Assembly (NCBI GenBank): GCA_949316235.1
Contig: OX438750.1
Coordinates: 15,378,865-15,442,864, forward strand
Direction of reading: 5' to 3'
Source: Oegoconia quadripuncta
Taxonomy: Eukaryota; Arthropoda; Insecta; Lepidoptera; Autostichidae
DNA length: 64,000 nucleotides
In this document: positions 59,482-64,000 of the stretch, in pieces
Layout: the number at the start of each line of letters is the position of its first letter
How positions within the stretch are numbered: position 1 is the stretch's first letter
Made by a program: the position numbers and the translations under genes
The notes under the pieces: generated by a model
What the model was told of the DNA's origin: nothing
What the model saw: the letters and a program-made list of their open reading frames with translations, nothing else
Databases searched by the model: none

Positions 59482-59615
59482 TGTATTTTTTTTTATGATT
59501 CACTGGATTCGCGTTTGACCACAATCTCACCTGATGGAAAGTGACAATGTGGTCGAAGCACGCGATCATAGTAAATGCCTATTCACTCTGTTCTTGAAGA
59601 TTCCAAGATAACAAG
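59482..59615 (-). repeat. LINE-C 3' end
   Basis: T-run, TTATGATTCACTGGATTCGC, CACAATCTCACCTGATGG, TTCTTGAAGATTCCAAG. Confidence 0.75.
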
Positions 59616-59867
59616 AATATTCTAATATGCCCTGTAATTTTTTTACCTCGTAGAATTATGTTTGGTCATTCAGAACGGTAGGCGTCCATACACATACATG
59701 ATTTCGTAAGCCTGCTTATCTGCTATGAAGCAGATCTGTCTTGAATATATTTTTAACCAATTCACTAGTTCAGCCGCCCTTTTTTGGGCTGCGTGTCACC
59801 GCTACTGGTACAAAGTAGGATTACGTCATGACACTTTATGGTGAAGTCAAAGGAAGAATAAGTATTT

Positions 59868-60110
59868 AAAAACCAAAAAGAACTGGCAGCATATGTTGTA
59901 TTTGCGGACGCCATGTTGGATTTTTTCACAAAATGTATCCTATGACCCCTATGAAACTCTAAGTGTCAAGACGAATCTAACGACACCATGCACTTCGAAA
60001 TCGATGAATCCGTTTAGGCTACAGGATGCGCCTAAGGAACGGACATACAAACAAACATACTTACATACACTCTAAAAACATTACCCTCCTTTCTTGGGCT
60101 TAAAAATGCA
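59868..60110 (-). repeat. Repeat family I copy
   Basis: GCAGCATATGTTGTATTTGC, GGACGCCATGTTGGATTTT, CAAGACGAATCTAACGAC, GCGCCTAAGGAACGGAC, (CATA)-rich segment, CCTTTCTTGGGC. Confidence 0.65.
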
Positions 60111-60111
60111 G

Positions 60112-60630
60112 GAAAAATTGGGAAAAGTCTATTCTTGAAATAAACGTTTCTACAGATTTTAGAGGTTTGGATTGCTTCATTCATACTCGTATTTTTATTA
60201 GGTATCGTCACTGCATGGAGCCTACAGATTGACGCGGTAAAAATACACTCTTCAAACACAATTCCTTCGAATCTCGGCCAAATGTTTACGTTTTTGGCGA
60301 CATCATAGTGATCTTTGATCTTTAATAAGGAATTCTGGGAATTCCTAATATGTATTGAACCAAAATTATCCTGAATAACAATTGTGAGAAAAATATTCTG
60401 TTACTGAAATCATTGCCTATTTTCACATTTCTCACCTCGAAGGAGGAAGTTGAAACAATACTTGGATTGAGTGATTGGTTGATTTTTTATCAAGAACCCA
60501 AAATAAAATGAGACGAAAATTTATCTAAATAACGCGCTAAACTGGGGGATGTCTATTTGTGTGTGTATGTCTATGATGTAGGTTTGTGTGCATGCATTGC
60601 TGAAGGCAATATAATAAACTTATTTATTCA
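60112..60630. other. Intergenic, nothing recognised
   Basis: No supported gene; a GT-rich patch at 60555-60595. Confidence 0.35.
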
Positions 60631-60631
60631 C

Positions 60632-60868
60632 TAGCTTTTCGCCCGCGGCTTCGTATGCGTGGAAAAACTTAAGCGCAGATATGTTTCATTTGTTTATCAC
60701 TCACATTATCAGAATAAAAAGTGTCGTATATGTATTGCTGCAGGATAAGTTCTACCTATGTACCAAATTTCATCGAAATACATTCATCAGTGTCGCCATA
60801 ATTGAGCAACAGCCAAACCAACAAACACCTAAACAAACATCCAAACTTTCGCATTTATGATATTAGTT
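60632..60868 (-). repeat. Family A, full-length reference copy
   Basis: CACTAGCTTTTCGCCCGCGG, GCGTGGAAAAACTTAAGCGC, TTGCTGCAGGATAAGTTC, ACCAAATTTCATCGAAATAC, ATCCAAACTTTCGCATTTAT. About 235 bp. Confidence 0.8.
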
Positions 60869-61103
60869 AGATTACTTAATATAGGTCATACAAAAATGAC
60901 TGGGAAATCGTGGTGAAGTGTGTCTCGGACAATTGCGATATTATGTCAAGCTACTAAAGGCGAATATAGGATAATAGAACGACACTAGGGATTTCATAGA
61001 ACGAGGTAATGGTCTGTCAAAGATAGAACACGGGCCCGGTCACCTTAAACTTGTCAGGAGGCAATTACATACACTTATCCACTTACAAACTTTTTTTTTC
61101 AAT

Positions 61104-61870
61104 TTTTTTTTTCATTTCATTCTCTCCTCTAGGAGAAGGCAAAGGGATCTAGCCCATAACAGCCACGTCTCATTTCTCTTATTTCTTCAGTTTGTAAGTC
61201 AGTCTCAGTCAAAACAAGTAATACGTCGTATACTTGGCGCATACAGAGTCTAGTCACGGTCAAGTCATTCTTCAGTAAAGTGGCAGAATGCTTTACAAAA
61301 GATTTTGGCGTCTTCTTGTGGGAACCCGAAAGCTCCGTTACGCACTTTAATTTACACTTCCCTTCACTTGTACACCATCACTAACGTTTGCTGCACAATA
61401 TTCTGCCATTATTAAGCTTCAAAAGTCAGAATGCACAAATTATAAGAATTATAAAGAAAAATGCTACTTCACTCGCCGAGTTCCCGCCAAAAAGCCCTTT
61501 TTTTTTTCATTTTATTCTCTCCTCTAGGACAAGGCAAAGGGATCTAGCCCATAACAGCCATGTCTTATTTCTCTTATTTCTTCAGTTTGTAAGTCAGTCT
61601 CAGTCAAAACAAGTAATTCGTCGTATACTTGGCGTATAGTCAAGTCGTTTTTCAGTAAAGTAGCAGAATGCTTTACAAAAGATTTTGGCGGCTTCTTGTG
61701 AGAACCCGAAAGCTCCGTTACGCACTTTAATTTACACTTCCCTTCACTTGTACACCATCACTAACGTTTGCTGCACAATATTCTGCCATTATTAAGCTTC
61801 AAAAGTTAGAATGCACAAATTATAAGAAGTATAAAGAAAAATGCAACTTCACTCACCGAGATCCCGCCAA
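61104..61870. repeat. Tandem duplication, two ~390 bp units
   Basis: Unit 1 (from ~61104) and unit 2 (from ~61498) share TCTCTCCTCTAGGA, GGGATCTAGCCCATAACAGC, AATGCTTTACAAAAGATTTT, AGCTCCGTTACGCACTTTAA and CAATATTCTGCCATTATTAA. Spacing is 395 bp at the left and 380 at the right because unit 2 lacks about 15 bp after CTTGGCG. Each unit ends with an E2F-like CCCGCCAAAAA word. Confidence 0.95.
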
Positions 61871-61874
61871 AAAC

Positions 61875-62470
61875 ATCATATATGTATAAACGTGCAGACT
61901 TAATGCCAACTACTGTCAATGTCACCGTTCCATTTACCAGCGTCACCAGGTACACTTGATAGATAGATAAATGGTTTATTTGTATGTCCAGTCACACACA
62001 TACCATAAGCAGGCCTCCGTCACTCGCTCAAAGTCGCGCGATAATAACCTACCGGCTAGCCGTGCGTTCGAACACACAATTGAGCACAGGGGTGCCACAA
62101 GCGCGCCGCGCGGCATGTACGTATCTACATTACTGCGTATTATTGGATCTTTATAAATTTTTAACTGAGTTCCAAAAAATCTCTTCTGGAAAGGAGGTTC
62201 TCAATTCGGGTGTATTTTTTTTTGTGTGTATGTTACGCGATAGGTATCTCCGGCAATTATGAACCGATTTTAATGATTCTTTTTTTATGAGAAGGGTATA
62301 GCTCAAGGGTGGTACCATCGGATCATAACCGACTACAAAAAAAAAGGAGGAAGTTTCGAAGTCGGTTGTTTTGCCAATTTTTTGGCGGGTGATTATTTCT
62401 ACTACCTTGAGTAAAATTTCATACTCAAAATGACTCTCAGGTCGGTACGTAAGAAAAGAGCGTAGAGCGA
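61875..62470. other. Intergenic with a dispersed repeat scrap
   Basis: 62205-62370 has GGCAATTATGAACCGATTTT, GGATCATAACCGACTAC and GAAGTCGGTTGTTTTGCC, a repeat of the family H style. No coding region supported. Confidence 0.4.
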
Positions 62471-62514
62471 GAAAAGCCCGCGTCCCCCACTGGCAGTAAA
62501 ACCACAGATAATAC

Positions 62515-62640
62515 CAGCCAGTTATTAGCGCCCGCGCCGCGCCGGGCCGTCCCGGCAGACAGACCCGGCGCGGCGCGCGCTGTCACAATGACATTGGCCA
62601 CTCACTTTGCGCCGCGCAAAAACCTAGCGGCTAGTGACAA
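62515..62640. promoter_or_regulatory. GC-rich, CpG-dense island (possible promoter)
   Basis: TTAGCGCCCGCGCCGCGCCG, GGCCGTCCCGGCAGACAGAC, CCGGCGCGGCGCGCGCTGTC. In otherwise AT-rich DNA this density of CG steps stands out. It contains inverted words (CGCGCCGGGC / GACCCGGCGCG). It lies 120-245 bp upstream of a possible first exon. It could equally be a GC-rich repeat. Confidence 0.35.
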
Positions 62641-62759
62641 AACAATGAATCTCGAATTTTTCAGCGTCATTTTTTTTGTATACTGAATCGAACTAGTTTA
62701 CTGGGGTAAGAAAAAGCCGTACGAAATATACTATTAAAATATACACAAGCGTTTTAACA

Positions 62760-62828
62760 ATGTCGAATTCACGACATTGTTGTGCGGTATCGTCGTTGTC
62801 GTTTTTCACATTGCCAAAAGAGTGTAAT
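62760..62828 (+). CDS. Possible first coding exon (hypothetical)
   Basis: ATG followed by 22 more open codons (MSNSRHCCAVSSLSFFTLPK, ECN) and then a consensus donor GTAAGTG. The order Cys-Cys then F-F-T-L-P-K recalls the start of THAP zinc-finger domains (C-x2-4-C, then a F-x-x-F-P motif). The second Cys pair and spacing do not fit well, so this is a weak resemblance. The next exon would lie downstream; none is obvious before the window ends. Confidence 0.2.
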
Positions 62829-62829
62829 G

Positions 62830-64000
62830 TAAGTGTTTATTTTTCGGTATATTTTTATAAAAAACTTTTCATCGAACTTAATGGGCCGGCCTGGGAGCAA
62901 TTTGTATGATATATTAAAATCAATATAATTTAATTCTTTGTGGCCATGCTTCCCACATGATTATTTAATTAAACTTTTTGTCAGATTCCGAATTTTTGCC
63001 GTTATTAAATTTACAAATGCAAAGTTTAGGGAGGGTAAAAAACAAATTGACCATTTTGTAAAATTAAATCATTTATAAAACAATTTCGTGTTTTATTTCA
63101 TTGGACCAACCCTAACGTATTCTCGCATCGGCAAAACGTCATCGCGCGTTGTGCGCTTGGAAACGCTCCGTTGAGTCAAAGCCGTTAAGTTCATTTTTCC
63201 TCGCGTTCGCTTGACAGCTAGAAAGAATGCGTAGGTATTTATCGTTTTGCAGGGAAGTGATGTATCTGTTACTTTAGTAACTTATTGGTAATCTGTGCCA
63301 TAAGTTCCAAAGTAATTGGATAAACATATTTTATAACAATCCATAAAAGTAACATATGGTTACACTAGAGTATGTGTGTGCTACAGCCGTACAAATATCT
63401 TATAACAAATATAAACATACATTTCTTATACCGCCACTAATTTATCGCTACCTACGACATATAATATAATACTATACAATAATAACATGAGGTGTATCAG
63501 GATCGTGGCAAGTGGAAGTCTGTGGTATCTGCCTACCCCTACGGGAAATAGGCGTGACATTATGTATGTATAATAATATAATACAGTAGCGGGAACAAAC
63601 ACAACGAGAGATGTACAAACCGAATCAAATTGAATTTTCCATTTAAACAAAGCCATGGAATTGGAGGAATAAAGAAGAAAAATCAACAATAAAGCAGCTA
63701 TTGTAAAGAATTTTATGTAAATTAAAATAATCAAAGAGGCTGGGTACTCAAACAGAACAATGAATTTGTTTTGAAATGCTTCAAATATAACTGCAGCTAT
63801 TCTGTGATGCTTAGCAAAATTACTAACGAAAAAATATAATAAATAGCCAATGTTGTCTTGGCCTGATGAAGTATGTAAAATTGAAATGAAATAAAAAAAA
63901 TAAAATGAAGTAAAATTGTGTGGTAATTTTTTTAATTAATTTTTGCTCGCGGTCTAAGTAAATAACATCCATTTCCCCACCCAGTAAATTAAGCCGTAGT
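62830..64000. other. Intergenic or intronic, nothing recognised
   Basis: Few known repeats. 63254-63290 (TGTTACTTTAGTAAC, TTATTGGTAATCTGTG) matches the right part of the solo LTR at 52.21-52.24 kb. A 102-codon minus-strand stretch at 63426-63734 is hydrophobic and AT-driven with no motif; not called. Confidence 0.4.

Noticed and set aside
63426..63734. 102-codon hydrophobic minus-strand frame, possible membrane protein
   Set aside because: Leu/Ile/Tyr richness follows from AT composition; no start context, splice signal or motif to support it.

Overview
The window looks like AT-rich, intron-poor intergenic DNA from an insect, most likely a moth or butterfly (Lepidoptera). The evidence is the mix of repeats: several tRNA-headed SINE families with A and B boxes, LINE 3' ends of the kind common in Lepidoptera, TA-flanked mariner-type elements, and a frequent short repeat ending in GCGGGCGGAAAGCTAGT. 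No complete host gene can be defended. Nearly every long open frame belongs to a transposable element or is its antisense shadow.

Region by region: 0-9.4 kb holds SINE, MITE and LINE debris. From about 9.47 to 14.80 kb lies an almost full-length LOA-like non-LTR retrotransposon. It has an ORF1 with an RRM-like (DUF4780-type) domain and an ORF2 with endonuclease, reverse transcriptase and RNase H, joined by a TAATG stop-start. It sits inside a copy of the GCGGGCGGAAAGCTAGT repeat, and ORF2 carries one frameshift. From 17.57 to 20.82 kb is a complete 3.25 kb IS630/Tc1/mariner-type transposon of the D41D type. It has 626-627 bp terminal inverted repeats, TA flanks, a probable spliceosomal intron in the transposase and one frameshift. 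From 20.9 to 40 kb there are LINE 3' fragments, SINEs, MITE-in-MITE and LINE-in-LINE nests, a 350 bp Harbinger-type MITE with TTA flanks, and several near-perfect hairpins.

From 40.95 to 42.18 kb a second, internally deleted mariner-type element (268 bp TIRs, TA flanks) splits a SINE. From 44.6 to 47.7 kb there is a 307 bp tandem duplication with an inverted third copy, then a LINE interrupted by another LINE with an 8 bp target duplication. At 48.9-49.4 kb a 48 bp minisatellite keeps an open frame of 16-residue repeats. At 51.5-52.5 kb an older repeat has received a solo LTR (4 bp ACTT duplication) and a truncated LOA copy (11 bp duplication). At 52.9-53.4 kb the minus strand has three diverged copies of an 18-codon motif that differ largely at synonymous sites, with splice-like borders. 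This is the best candidate for host coding sequence. The right end (61-64 kb) has a ~390 bp tandem duplication with E2F-like motifs, a GC-rich island and a possible short first exon, so a gene may begin there or beyond the window.

The elements do not work as one pathway. The window is a layered record of insertions whose order can be read from nesting and target-site duplications.
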